The notes: generated by a model not told the origin, from the letters alone. Positions 6,613-14,031 are shown, counted from the stretch's first letter. The stretch: DNA of 16,931 bases from DASRVA01 sp050732935 (GCA_050732935.1 JBOHRW010000090.1:1-16931); one strand, 5' to 3'. A program made the numbers and translations.

Positions 6613-9171
6613 GTGGCCGAAGGCGATCCCCTCCACCGGTACCGGGAAAAGCGTTCCCCGGCCGGGACCCCCGAGCCCGGCGTGGGCAGCCGGACGACGG
6701 CCCCCGGGTCCGACCCCGTGGGGGGGGTGTTCGTGGTCCATCAGCACGCGGCGACGCGTCTGCATTACGATCTGCGTCTCGAGCTGAATGGGGTCCTTCT
6801 TTCCTGGGCGGTTCCCAAGGGACCGGCGCTCGATCCGACCGAAAAGCGGCTCGCCGTGCACGTCGAGGACCACCCTCTCGAGTACGCCGAGTTCGAAGGC
6901 GTCATCCCGGAAGGCAATTACGGGGCCGGCGCCATGATCCTGTGGGATCGCGGGAGCTGGCGGCCGCTGGAGGATCCGGTCCTAGGGCTCGAGAAGGGCA
7001 AGCTCCTGTTCGAGCTCCGGGGCCACAAGCTGCGCGGGGTCTGGACGCTCGTCCGCATCGCGAAGAGCGACAAGGACGAGTGGCTCATGATCCGAGAACG
7101 TCGATATGTCGACGGCCATCCGGGCGCCCTCGAGGACCTCCCTCCGCAGTCGGTCCTCTCGGGGCTCACCGTTGAGCAGCTCGCCCTAGGCCACGACCCC
7201 GGCACCGATCTGCTGCCCGAGCTCGAAGGGGCCGGAGCTCCCCGGCGCGCCGTCCGGGTGGATCAGGTCAGGATGATGCTCGCCCGCTCCAGCCGCTCTC
7301 CCTTCTCACGTGCCGGGTGGGTGTTCGAGCCCAAGCTGGACGGCTACCGCATGCTGCTGGCGAAGACCCGCGGTGCGGTCACGATCCGGACCCGGAACGG
7401 CAACGACGCCACACCCGGCTTCCCGGAGCTGGCCCAGGCGGTGGAGGGCCTGCCCAGCGCGGAGATCATCCTGGACGGCGAGGTCGTAGTCCACGACCCG
7501 GGCGGGCTCCCGAGCTTCCAGCACCTCCAGCAGCGGGCCCTCCTCCGCCGCAGGCTGGACATCGAGCGGGCGGCCCGGCAGCTCCCCGCCACCTTCTACG
7601 CGTTCGACCTGATCGCCGCACTCGGCCACGATGTGCGGCCGCTTCCGCTGCTGGAGAGAAAGCGCCTCCTCCGCCTCCTGCTCCCGCCCGTCGGACCGCT
7701 CCGTTACGTGGACCATTTCCCCGAGCGCGGCGAGGAGCTCTTCGAGAGCGTCGTCGGGATGGGTCTCGAGGGCGTCGTCGGCAAGAAGGCCGACAGCCGT
7801 TACCGCGGCGGCCGGAGCGGCGACTGGATCAAGGTGCGGGCTGACCGCGTCGACGATTTCGTGATCGTGGGTTACACGGAGCCCGGCGGAAGCCGCGCCG
7901 GCTTCGGCGCCCTCCACCTGGCCGGCTGGCGGGACGACCGGCTTCTGTACGCGGGTCGGGTCGGATCCGGTTTCACGGGGGGTCAGCTCTCGGAGCTCAG
8001 CGAGCGCCTCCTGGCGACCGAACGCGAGACTCCCCCTTGCGAGGGTCCGGTGCCGACTGGACGGGAACATCACTGGGTCGAGCCCCGGGAGGTGTGCGAG
8101 GTCCGCTACCTGGAATGGACGGCCGATCGGCTTCTCCGCCAACCCGTCTTCCTGCGCATGCGATCCGACAAGGATCCGCGCGAGTGCGAGCTGCCGGAGA
8201 ACGCGCCGGGGACGGAGGCGGAGGTGTCCGGACCCTATGCCACGAACGGCGTGGACGAGGCTCCCGCCGGACCGGCCCCCACCGTCACACTGACCAACGC
8301 CGAGAAGATCTTCTGGCCGGAAGACGGCTATACCAAGGAGGATCTCTTCGAGTACTACCGGACCATCGCCCCGTGGCTGCTCCCCTACCTCCGGGACCGG
8401 CCGCTGGTCCTGACCCGCTACCCGGACGGGATCGACGGGACCTCCTTCTACCAGAAGAATACGCCCGGCCACGTGCCGGAGTGGATCCGGACGGTCGGCG
8501 TCTGGAGTGAAAGCTCGGACCGCGAGATCGAGTACGTGATCTGCGACGACCTGCCGACGCTCCTCTATCTCGTCAACATGGCCACCATCCCGCTGCATGT
8601 CTGGGCCAGCCGCGTGGCCGCGCTCGACCGTCCCGACTGGTGCATTCTGGACCTGGACCCGAAGGGCGCTCCATTCGATAATGTGGTTGAAGTGGCTGGT
8701 TCTATCCACCGTCTCTGCAAGGAGATCCAGCTTCCGAACCACATCAAGACCAGCGGTTCGAGCGGGCTTCACGTTCTGGTGCCGCTGGGAGGTCAGGTGG
8801 ACTACGCCATGTCGCGGACGCTGGGTGAGCTCCTGGCACGGGTCGTGGTGGGCGAGCTGTCGGAGATCGCCACCATTGAGCGCGTGATCTCCGAGCGTGG
8901 CGGGAAAGTGTACGTCGACTTCCTGCAGAACCGTCGTGGCCAGCTCCTGGTAGCGCCCTTTAGCGTGCGCCCGATCGCCGGTGCACCGGTGTCGACCCCC
9001 CTGCGCTGGAGCGAGGTCCGGAAAGGGCTGGACATCCGGCGGTTCACGATCCGCTCGGTCCCGCGCCGGATGGCCCGCATGAAGGAGGAGCCGATGGCGC
9101 CTCTCCTCGGAGCCCGGGCCGACCTGCGGGGAGCGCTGGCCCGCCTGCAGGCGCGGCTCGCCGGAGGCTGA
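6613..9171 (+). CDS. ligD: LigD, multifunctional ATP-dependent NHEJ DNA ligase (PE-LIG-POL)
   Basis: An 852-residue end-joining enzyme. The phosphoesterase domain (about 30-150) has His45, His51 and Asp53 in QHAATRLHYDLRLE. The ligase domain (about 225-530) has nucleotidyl-acceptor Lys241 in EPKLDGYR, then DGEVVVHD, LEGVVGKK and DWIKVR. The primase-polymerase domain (about 555-850) has metal-binding Asp680 and Asp682 in CILDLDPKG and KTSGSSGLHVLVPL. The order PE-LIG-POL matches Pseudomonas-type rather than mycobacterial LigD. GTG 6613 is preferred because it gives the usual short lead before the YREKRS...TPEPG start and fits a nearby -10 box; ATG 6577 and GTG 6553 are alternatives, and none has a Shine-Dalgarno. 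With Ku it forms a complete minimal NHEJ system. Confidence 0.95.
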   Translation: MAEGDPLHRYREKRSPAGTPEPGVGSRTTAPGSDPVGGVFVVHQHAATRLHYDLRLELNGVLLSWAVPKGPALDPTEKRLAVHVEDHPLEYAEFEGVIPEGNYGAGAMILWDRGSWRPLEDPVLGLEKGKLLFELRGHKLRGVWTLVRIAKSDKDEWLMIRERRYVDGHPGALEDLPPQSVLSGLTVEQLALGHDPGTDLLPELEGAGAPRRAVRVDQVRMMLARSSRSPFSRAGWVFEPKLDGYRMLLAKTRGAVTIRTRNGNDATPGFPELAQAVEGLPSAEIILDGEVVVHDPGGLPSFQHLQQRALLRRRLDIERAARQLPATFYAFDLIAALGHDVRPLPLLERKRLLRLLLPPVGPLRYVDHFPERGEELFESVVGMGLEGVVGKKADSRYRGGRSGDWIKVRADRVDDFVIVGYTEPGGSRAGFGALHLAGWRDDRLLYAGRVGSGFTGGQLSELSERLLATERETPPCEGPVPTGREHHWVEPREVCEVRYLEWTADRLLRQPVFLRMRSDKDPRECELPENAPGTEAEVSGPYATNGVDEAPAGPAPTVTLTNAEKIFWPEDGYTKEDLFEYYRTIAPWLLPYLRDRPLVLTRYPDGIDGTSFYQKNTPGHVPEWIRTVGVWSESSDREIEYVICDDLPTLLYLVNMATIPLHVWASRVAALDRPDWCILDLDPKGAPFDNVVEVAGSIHRLCKEIQLPNHIKTSGSSGLHVLVPLGGQVDYAMSRTLGELLARVVVGELSEIATIERVISERGGKVYVDFLQNRRGQLLVAPFSVRPIAGAPVSTPLRWSEVRKGLDIRRFTIRSVPRRMARMKEEPMAPLLGARADLRGALARLQARLAGG

Positions 9172-9202
9172 GCCGGAATCGACGGGCGGTTCTTTGGGAA
9201 AT

Positions 9203-9237
9203 GCGAAGGGGCCTCCCTTTCGGAAGACCCCGTTCGC
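9203..9237. terminator. Imperfect hairpin between convergent ligD and lipoprotein genes
   Basis: GCGAA/TTCGC and GGGG/CCCC pairs, with a one-base bulge and a further mismatched inner stem, close on a CTTT loop. It lies between two convergent genes, as a bidirectional terminator would, but has no clear U-tract. Confidence 0.35.
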
Positions 9238-9282
9238 GAGCCGACCCACGGGGGCAGGTCGGCGAGATCGCCGCTGGCGCCG

Positions 9283-10044
9283 CTAGCCTGACTCCCCCGC
9301 CACAGGATCGGGGGCCATGATCGAGATTCGCGCGATGGCGACCGAGACCCGCTGCTCCACCTCCATGCGCAGGACCCCCGAGACGCCGCCGAAGTCGATC
9401 GTCGCGACACCGTTGGGCCCGGTCACGGGGGGGCTCAGAAGCCCGAGAAGGCGGTCATCCTCGCCATGGAGCCGGAACTCCGAGCGCGCCTGCTTGCGGT
9501 CGTCCACGTCGATCACCGTGACCCCCAGGATCGTAACCCCCCTGGCGCTCAGCTCCCGGAAGTCGAACACCACGGTCCCGCCGTCGTCACAGTCGTCCAT
9601 GGGATCGGGGTTGCCGTCCTTGAAGTTTGGGGTCTCCTGGATGTCGGGGTCCTCCTGGATCACCAGCAGGTTCCCCAACGGGCGGTTGTTCTGGTACGGG
9701 CCCGCCGCGCCTCCGTCGCCTACTCCCGGTCCGCCGAACGCCTGGTTGGGCGTGCCGAGATCCAGATCGTCTCGGGAATCACCAGGCGGGTCGCTGCTGT
9801 TGAACGCGATCACCGCGTCCCCGCACCGCTCCCCCCTGGCAACGAGGCTGACGACCACGCCGTGCGTGCTCGAGATCGTGTCGCCGCCCCCGAACTCGGA
9901 GAAGTCGATCATTATCCCCGTGCCGGAGGGGCTGGGTTCGCTCGGATCCGGGGAAAAGTCGAGCGGGTTCGAGGGCCCGTCCGAGCATGACGCGGCGAGC
10001 ATGAGCAGAGGGACGAGAAGCAGGAAGGACAGCAAGCGCCGCAT
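9283..10044 (-). CDS. Predicted lipoprotein with an extracytoplasmic domain of unknown function
   Basis: A 253-residue protein. The N-terminus is a lipoprotein signal peptide: MRRLLSF, a hydrophobic stretch, then lipobox LAASC with Cys20 as acylation site. A Pro/Ser-rich linker (residues 21-45) follows. The mature domain has FNSSDPPG, DLDLGTPNQAF, a GNLLVIQED segment, Asp-rich DPMDDCDDGG, VVFDF and VTVIDVDD. This resembles secreted beta-rich domains in environmental bacteria that share the FDS-x-x-PxG / DLGTPN / GNxLIIxED / FDF / xDxD pattern. The Asp clusters suggest metal (perhaps Ca2+) binding. No function is known to me. A GGGGG run lies about 9 nt before ATG 10044. Lgt, encoded in this window, would be the lipidating enzyme. 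Confidence 0.75.
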   Translation of the reverse strand: MRRLLSFLLLVPLLMLAASCSDGPSNPLDFSPDPSEPSPSGTGIMIDFSEFGGGDTISSTHGVVVSLVARGERCGDAVIAFNSSDPPGDSRDDLDLGTPNQAFGGPGVGDGGAAGPYQNNRPLGNLLVIQEDPDIQETPNFKDGNPDPMDDCDDGGTVVFDFRELSARGVTILGVTVIDVDDRKQARSEFRLHGEDDRLLGLLSPPVTGPNGVATIDFGGVSGVLRMEVEQRVSVAIARISIMAPDPVAGESG

Positions 10045-10278
10045 GTCATGACCCCCGTGGTCTTCGGCCTGAAGTGTCGGTTGACGGCCCCGTGTACCAC
10101 CCCGTCAGCACAGGCCGTCCCTGGGAGAAGGCGCATGCTCGCCGCGAAAGGGATCACCGGCTTCCTCTCCTGGGGCCGGTCCGCCCCTCACGCGTGACTT
10201 CAAGGAAACACGATTCTGCAAGGAATGTCAAGAAATGGGAAGGAAGGTTCTCAAATAGGGCAGTCGTCTTCCGCGGGC

Positions 10279-10296
10279 GCGGCAGCGGGCTGCCGC
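10279..10296 (-). terminator. Hairpin just downstream of tRNA-Pro
   Basis: GCGGCAG-CGGG-CTGCCGC is a perfect 7-bp stem starting 5 nt after the tRNA CCA end. It has no U-tract, so it may stop transcription weakly or mark a processing boundary. The surrounding 10045-10301 stretch holds no gene I can support. Confidence 0.35.
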
Positions 10297-10301
10297 TGAT
10301 A

Positions 10302-10378
10302 TGGTCGGGGCGGCCGGATTCGAACCGGCGACCTCCAGCTCCCAAAGCTGATGCGCTACCAGGCTGCGCTACGCCCCG
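10302..10378 (-). tRNA. tRNA-Pro (anticodon UGG), CCA encoded
   Basis: The reverse complement forms a cloverleaf: acceptor CGGGGCG/CGCCCCG, D arm GCGCAGCCTGGTAGCGC, anticodon stem TCAGC/GCTGG with loop TTTGGGA (anticodon TGG), T arm GCCGG-TTCGAAT-CCGGC, discriminator A and encoded CCA (10302-10304). Its 5' end is only 5 nt from the stop codon of the CBS gene, so it is probably cut out of a common transcript. Confidence 0.95.
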
Positions 10379-10383
10379 ACCCC

Positions 10384-10818
10384 TCAGTAGCTGCCCTGAA
10401 TGTACTCTCTCAGGTGCCGGTTCTCGTACTCCTTTTCATGGAGCTGGATCTTCACCACGTCGCCGATCGAGACCATCCCCCTGAGCCCCCGCCGCCCGAC
10501 GATCGGCAGATGTCGGACCCGGTTCTGGGTCATGACCCCCATCACGTAGTCGATCGAGTCGTCGGCGTCCCCGACGATCAGGTTGCGGGTCATGACCTCC
10601 GCTACCCGCGTCGTCGCCAGCCGGCCGCCGCCCCCGGCACAGACCCGCAGGATGTCCCGCTCGGTGATGATCCCGGCCAGGTCCCCGCGCTCCACGACCA
10701 CGAGCGAGCCGATGTTGTGCTGGACCAGACACTCGATCGCCTCCTGGATCGTGCGATCCGGATCGATCGTGACGACCTCGGACGAACCCTTGTCCTCGAG
10801 GATGCTCCGGACGTTCAT
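10384..10818 (-). CDS. Two-CBS-domain protein
   Basis: A 144-residue protein made almost wholly of a tandem CBS pair (Bateman module). CBS1 is about residues 8-65 (TIQEAIECLVQHNIGSLVVV, then GIITERDILR). CBS2 is about 75-135 (VAEVMTRN, VMTQNRVRHLPIV, GMVSIGDVVK). Such stand-alone pairs bind adenine nucleotides and usually act as energy or ligand sensors; the partner here is unknown. ATG 10818 is preceded by AAGGGAGAGG at good Shine-Dalgarno spacing. A dedicated promoter lies upstream at 10849-10877, and tRNA-Pro follows 5 nt after the stop. Longer readings in the same frame run into rdgB and are not credible. Confidence 0.9.
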   Translation of the reverse strand: MNVRSILEDKGSSEVVTIDPDRTIQEAIECLVQHNIGSLVVVERGDLAGIITERDILRVCAGGGGRLATTRVAEVMTRNLIVGDADDSIDYVMGVMTQNRVRHLPIVGRRGLRGMVSIGDVVKIQLHEKEYENRHLREYIQGSY

Positions 10819-10848
10819 GCCTCTCCCTTCGGTTGGCGCCTCGGGCAG

Positions 10849-10877
10849 ATTATGAGCCCCCCGCCGCCTAGGGTCAA
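10849..10877 (-). promoter_or_regulatory. Sigma70-type promoter for cbs and tRNA-Pro
   Basis: On the - strand TTGACC (10877-10872), a 17-bp spacer and CATAAT (10854-10849) match the -35/-10 consensus at 5 of 6 positions each. The -35 overlaps the rdgB stop codon. Predicted transcription start is about 10842, giving a leader of about 24 nt with a Shine-Dalgarno before ATG 10818. Confidence 0.6.
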
Positions 10878-11530
10878 TCGCGGGAATCGAACGAGGGCGG
10901 GACCTGGCCGCCGGCCCCGCGGGCATCCCCGAGCCATTCGGGATGGGCGACCAGAAACCCCGCCGCCGCCCGGAAGGCCCGGGCGCGGTGGCTGATCGCG
11001 TTCTTTCGGTCGAGCGGGAGCTCGGCCAGCGTCCTCCCCTCCTCGGGCACGAAGAAGACGGGATCGTAGCCGAAGCCCCGGTCGCCCCGCGGAGCGGCCA
11101 GGATCCGGCCTCGAAGCTCGCCCCCGAACTCGCGTTCCTCGCCATCGGCGCGGACGAGGGCCACGAGCGTTCGGAAGCGCGCCGATCGGTCGGCCTCGGG
11201 AACGCCCCGAAGCGCCTCCAGGAGCGCGCGCACGTTGTCCGCATAGGTGGCGTCGAACCCGGCGTAGCGCGAGGAGCGCACCCCTGGGGCGCCGTCCAGA
11301 GCGTCCACGAAAAGACCCGTATCGTCGGAGATCGTCGTCTCGCCGGTGACGACCCGCGCCGCGCGGGCTTTCAGCAGGGCGTTGCCGGCCAGCGTGTCGG
11401 CCGTCTCCGCGACCGCCCACCCCTGGATGAGACAGGTCACGGCCACGACCGGCAGATCGAGCGGTCGGAAGACGTCCTCGATCTCGCGCACCTTGTCGGG
11501 ATTGCCCGTCGCCAGGACGAGCCGTCTCAC
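10874..11530 (-). CDS. rdgB: XTP/dITP pyrophosphatase, RdgB/HAM1 family
   Basis: A 218-residue house-cleaning enzyme that hydrolyses non-canonical purine nucleotides (dITP, XTP) to monophosphate and pyrophosphate, keeping them out of DNA and RNA. Family motifs in order: RRLVLATGNPDKVREI at the N-terminus, TISDDTGLFVDAL, GVRSSRYAG, FGYDPVFFVPE, and KNAISHRARA near the C-terminus. GTG 11530 is chosen because it places the LATGN motif where the family has it and overlaps the rph stop by 4 bases (GTGA), implying translational coupling. The reading frame stays open far upstream through rph, but that part is out of frame with RNase PH and non-coding. rph-rdgB pairing is a common gene order. Confidence 0.94.
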   Translation of the reverse strand: MRRLVLATGNPDKVREIEDVFRPLDLPVVAVTCLIQGWAVAETADTLAGNALLKARAARVVTGETTISDDTGLFVDALDGAPGVRSSRYAGFDATYADNVRALLEALRGVPEADRSARFRTLVALVRADGEEREFGGELRGRILAAPRGDRGFGYDPVFFVPEEGRTLAELPLDRKNAISHRARAFRAAAGFLVAHPEWLGDARGAGGQVPPSFDSRD

Positions 11531-12264
11531 AGCCCGAGCGCCGCCTTCTGCAAGGCCACGAGCTGCCGGATGCCGTTCTCCCCCAGGTCGAGCAGCGTGT
11601 CGAGGAGGTCGCGCTGGAAGGGCTCGCCCTCCGCCGTCCCCTGGATCTCCACGAAGCGTCCGCTGGTGGTCATGACCAGATTCAAGTCGACCTGGGCGGC
11701 CGAGTCCTCCCCGTAGGCGAGATCCAGAATGGGAAACGTGCCGACGACGCCGACGGACGTGGCGGCCACGAACTCGCGCACCGGATCCCGGGCGGCGATC
11801 TCCGGGTGACGATAGAGGGCGTCGTGCAGCGCCACCATGGCCCCGGTGACCGAGGCGGTGCGGGTGCCGCCGTCGGCCTGGAGGACGTCGCAGTCGAGCC
11901 ACAACGTCCGCTCGCCGAGGGCCTCGAGGTCCACGACGCTGCGGAGGCTGCGGCCGATCATCCGCTGGATCTCCTGGGTCCGTCCACCCAGCCGGCCGCG
12001 GCTGGATTCCCGGACCGAGCGGGTGTGGGTAGCCCTGGGCAGCATGCGATACTCGGCGGTGACCCACCCCCGCCCTCGCCCTCGCAGCCAGATCGGAACG
12101 CCGTCCTCGAGCGATGCCGTGCAGATCACCCGCGTCCGGCCGACCGAGATCAGGCACGATCCCTCGGGATAGTCGAGGACGTCCCGCTCCATCGTCGTCG
12201 GCCGCAGCTCGGCCGGCCCGCGGCCATCCACTCGCCCGTCTTCGGTTCTCAGCGTCTTCGGCAT
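11527..12264 (-). CDS. rph: Ribonuclease PH
   Basis: A 245-residue phosphorolytic 3'-5' exoribonuclease that trims the 3' ends of tRNA precursors; it works as a hexameric ring. Family features: RVDGRGPAELRP at the N-terminus, the EYRMLPRATHTRSVRESSRG loop, GGRTQEIQRMIGRSLR with basic phosphate/RNA-binding residues, LDCDVLQADGGTRTASVTGA, and FVEIQGTAEGEPF near the C-terminus. Length is normal. No Shine-Dalgarno precedes ATG 12264; a TAACTT box lies 12 nt upstream, suggesting a leaderless start. It heads the rph-rdgB cluster, with cbs and tRNA-Pro downstream, and is divergent from mlaE. Confidence 0.95.
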   Translation of the reverse strand: MPKTLRTEDGRVDGRGPAELRPTTMERDVLDYPEGSCLISVGRTRVICTASLEDGVPIWLRGRGRGWVTAEYRMLPRATHTRSVRESSRGRLGGRTQEIQRMIGRSLRSVVDLEALGERTLWLDCDVLQADGGTRTASVTGAMVALHDALYRHPEIAARDPVREFVAATSVGVVGTFPILDLAYGEDSAAQVDLNLVMTTSGRFVEIQGTAEGEPFQRDLLDTLLDLGENGIRQLVALQKAALGL

Positions 12265-12268
12265 GCGA

Positions 12269-12276
12269 CCAAGTTA
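12269..12276 (-). promoter_or_regulatory. Candidate -10 box for leaderless rph
   Basis: On the - strand TAACTTGG starts 12 nt upstream of ATG 12264, which would put transcription start at the A of the start codon. The -35 region is weak. Confidence 0.35.
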
Positions 12277-12312
12277 CTTGCCCTCGGAGATCGGCCCACC
12301 TCAGCCGCCCGC

Positions 12313-12341
12313 TTGTGGGCGCCGTTCGGCTCTCCTAGGTT
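12313..12341 (+). promoter_or_regulatory. Candidate promoter for the mla operon
   Basis: TTGTGG (12313-12318), 17-bp spacer, TAGGTT (12336-12341). The -10 starts 14 nt before ATG 12350, with no Shine-Dalgarno between, so the transcript would be leaderless or nearly so. Confidence 0.42.
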
Positions 12342-12349
12342 GGCCGCGG

Positions 12350-13123
12350 ATGACGACGGCGACCCTCACACGGCCGGTCAAGACCGGGCTCCTGGAGGTC
12401 CAGAACTTCACCATCCTGGTGGGGCGCACCCTCTCCGCCTTCGTCCGCCCTCCCCTGTATTGGCGGGATACGTGGGTCCAGATGGATATCATCGGTGTCC
12501 AGTCGCTCCTGATCGTCGGCCTGACGGGGATCTTCACCGGCATGGTGCTCGCCCTGCAGTCCGCGGTCCAGCTGGCGGATTTCGGCGCAACCCTCTTCGT
12601 GGGGCAGCTCGTCGCGGCATCCGTGGTCCGGGAGCTGGGACCGGTCCTGACCGCCCTCATGGTCGCGGGCCGCGTCGGATCGGGCATCGCCGCGGAGCTC
12701 GGCTCGATGCGGGTGGGCGAGCAGATCGACGCCCTCGAGGCGATGGGCACAGATCCCATCAAGAAGCTCGTCAAGCCGCGCGTCCAGGCCGGGCTGATCA
12801 TGCTTCCGATCCTCACGGTCATCACCGACTTCATTGCCATCATGGGCGGGCAGATCATCGCCTGGCTCACGCTCAACCAGGGGGTCTCCACCTACTGGAG
12901 CGCGGTCTGGAGCGGGATCTTCTTCAGCGATCTGTTCACGGGGATCGCGAAGCCGTTCGTGTTCGGCTTCATCATCACCACAGTGGCCTGCTACCTGGGG
13001 CTCCGGACGCGGGGCGGCACCGAGGGCGTGGGTCGATCCACGACCCAGGCCGTCGTCGTCTCGTCGGTCCTGATTCTCGCCTCGGACTTCTTCCTCACCA
13101 AGCTGTTCATCGAGGTCTTGTGA
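12350..13123 (+). CDS. mlaE: MlaE-type ABC transporter permease
   Basis: A 257-residue inner-membrane permease of the MCE/Mla phospholipid transporter. It has an amphipathic N-terminal segment (FTILVGRTLSAFVRPPLYW) and about five hydrophobic helices. Conserved MlaE-family stretches include GIFTGMVLALQSAVQL, LVAASVVRELGPVLTALMVAGRVGS, ELGSMRVGEQIDALEAMGTDP and PRVQAGLIMLPILTV. ATG 12350 is preferred: the family N-terminus begins soon after it and a -10-like box precedes it, while the longer in-frame reading from 12263 overlaps the divergent rph start. It is followed by mlaF and mlaD on the same strand. In diderms this complex moves glycerophospholipids between inner and outer membranes. Confidence 0.94.
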   Translation: MTTATLTRPVKTGLLEVQNFTILVGRTLSAFVRPPLYWRDTWVQMDIIGVQSLLIVGLTGIFTGMVLALQSAVQLADFGATLFVGQLVAASVVRELGPVLTALMVAGRVGSGIAAELGSMRVGEQIDALEAMGTDPIKKLVKPRVQAGLIMLPILTVITDFIAIMGGQIIAWLTLNQGVSTYWSAVWSGIFFSDLFTGIAKPFVFGFIITTVACYLGLRTRGGTEGVGRSTTQAVVVSSVLILASDFFLTKLFIEVL

Positions 13124-13172
13124 CATGAATCGACAGCCTCTCCCGCCGGCGGGGCGAACGCGTAAATTCATG
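13124..13172 (+). repeat. Nested inverted repeats between mlaE and mlaF
   Basis: CATGAAT (13124-13130) and its reverse complement ATTCATG (13166-13172) enclose the perfect 12-bp palindrome CCCGCCGGCGGG (13142-13153). The right arm overlaps the candidate mlaF -10 box. It could be an attenuator or a regulator-binding site. Confidence 0.45.
13163..13168 (+). promoter_or_regulatory. Candidate -10 box upstream of mlaF
   Basis: TAAATT starts 14 nt before ATG 13177, the same spacing as the box before mlaE. There is no recognisable -35. Confidence 0.33.
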
Positions 13173-13176
13173 GCGG

Positions 13177-14031
13177 ATGTTCCGTAGCCGACGCAACAAG
13201 ATTCCGAGGGGACATCCGGACCTGGTTCCGGATCCGAACTGGCATCCGCGCGGTGCGATGGGCCGCGACCGTCCACCGGACCCCGAGAACCGGATGATCG
13301 ACCTCGAGGACGTGCACCTGGCCTTCGGCGACAACAAGGTTCTCGACGGCGTGTGGCTCGAGGTCGATTGTGGCGAGACCCTCGTCGTGATGGGCGGGTC
13401 CGGGCAGGGCAAGAGCACGATCCTGAAGATCATCCTCGGGCTTCTCGAGCCCGACGACGGTCATGTATTCGTGCACGGCGTCGATGTGACCCGTGCCAAC
13501 CAGGAGGTCCTCGACGAAGTGCGGCGAAACATCGGCATGGTGTTTCAGGGGGGAGCGCTCTTCGACTCCCTCACCGTCGGCGAGAATCTGGCGTTCCGCC
13601 TTCGCGAAGAGGGCGAGCACGACGACGACGAGATCGACCGGCTCCTCCATGAGAAGCTCTCCTTTGTGGATCTCGAGCCCGAAGTGGCCAACAAGATGCC
13701 CGCCGAGCTCTCGGGCGGGATGAAGAAGCGGGTCGCGCTCGGCCGCGCCATCATGGGAAGCCCGAAGATCGTGCTCTACGACGAGCCTACCACCGGCCTC
13801 GATCCGATCACGGCGGAGACCATCAACGGGCTCATCAACAAGCTGCGCGACCAGGAGAACGTGGCCAGCATCGTGGTGACGCACGACATCGGATCCGCGC
13901 TCACCGTGGGAACCCGCTTCGCCATGCTCAAGGACGGCGACATCATCTTCGAGGGTGACGGCAAGTCGATCCTCGAGACCGACGACGCGTACGTGAGAGA
14001 GTTCATCGACGCTCGCATGGCCGCGACATGA
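13177..14031 (+). CDS. mlaF: MlaF-type ABC transporter ATPase
   Basis: A 284-residue ATP-binding subunit that powers the MlaE permease. All ABC motifs are present: Walker A GGSGQGKST, Q-loop VFQGGALFDSLTV, signature LSGGMKKRVALGRAI, Walker B IVLYDEPTTGLDP and the switch His in VVTHDI. The ABC core begins near Met40 (MIDLEDVHLAFGDNKVLDG). The first 39 residues, rich in Arg, Pro and Asp, are an extra N-terminal segment if translation starts at 13177. ATG 13294 would give a normal 245-residue protein, but neither start has a strong Shine-Dalgarno; 13177 has a -10-like box at leaderless spacing. Its TGA overlaps the mlaD ATG (ATGA), so the two are coupled. Confidence 0.93.
   Translation: MFRSRRNKIPRGHPDLVPDPNWHPRGAMGRDRPPDPENRMIDLEDVHLAFGDNKVLDGVWLEVDCGETLVVMGGSGQGKSTILKIILGLLEPDDGHVFVHGVDVTRANQEVLDEVRRNIGMVFQGGALFDSLTVGENLAFRLREEGEHDDDEIDRLLHEKLSFVDLEPEVANKMPAELSGGMKKRVALGRAIMGSPKIVLYDEPTTGLDPITAETINGLINKLRDQENVASIVVTHDIGSALTVGTRFAMLKDGDIIFEGDGKSILETDDAYVREFIDARMAAT

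Noticed and set aside
7306..9249. 647-codon - strand frame antisense to ligD
   Set aside because: Long antisense frames are expected from GC-rich codon bias; no domains, and ligD on the other strand is certain.
10226..10231. Consensus TTGACA on the - strand downstream of tRNA-Pro
   Set aside because: No TAnnnT-like -10 lies at 16-18 bp from it, so it is not a supportable promoter for the lipoprotein gene.
10074..10484. Open frame with GRPDSNRRPPAPKADALPGCATPR
   Set aside because: Antisense translation of tRNA-Pro, another common database artefact; no other coding evidence.
11531..12157. Upstream continuation of the rdgB frame through rph
   Set aside because: Low-complexity Arg/Gly/Pro translation out of frame with RNase PH; rdgB starts at GTG 11530 at its family N-terminus.
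11806..13128. 440-codon + strand frame across rph and mlaE
   Set aside because: Shadow of mlaE in another frame and antisense to rph; no family resemblance.
13140..13153. TCTCCCGCCGGCGGG shared between the mlaE-mlaF gap and the tmRNA (about 16269-16283)
   Set aside because: A short GC palindrome that can recur by chance in such GC-rich DNA; no flanking similarity, and in tmRNA it is part of the RNA fold.
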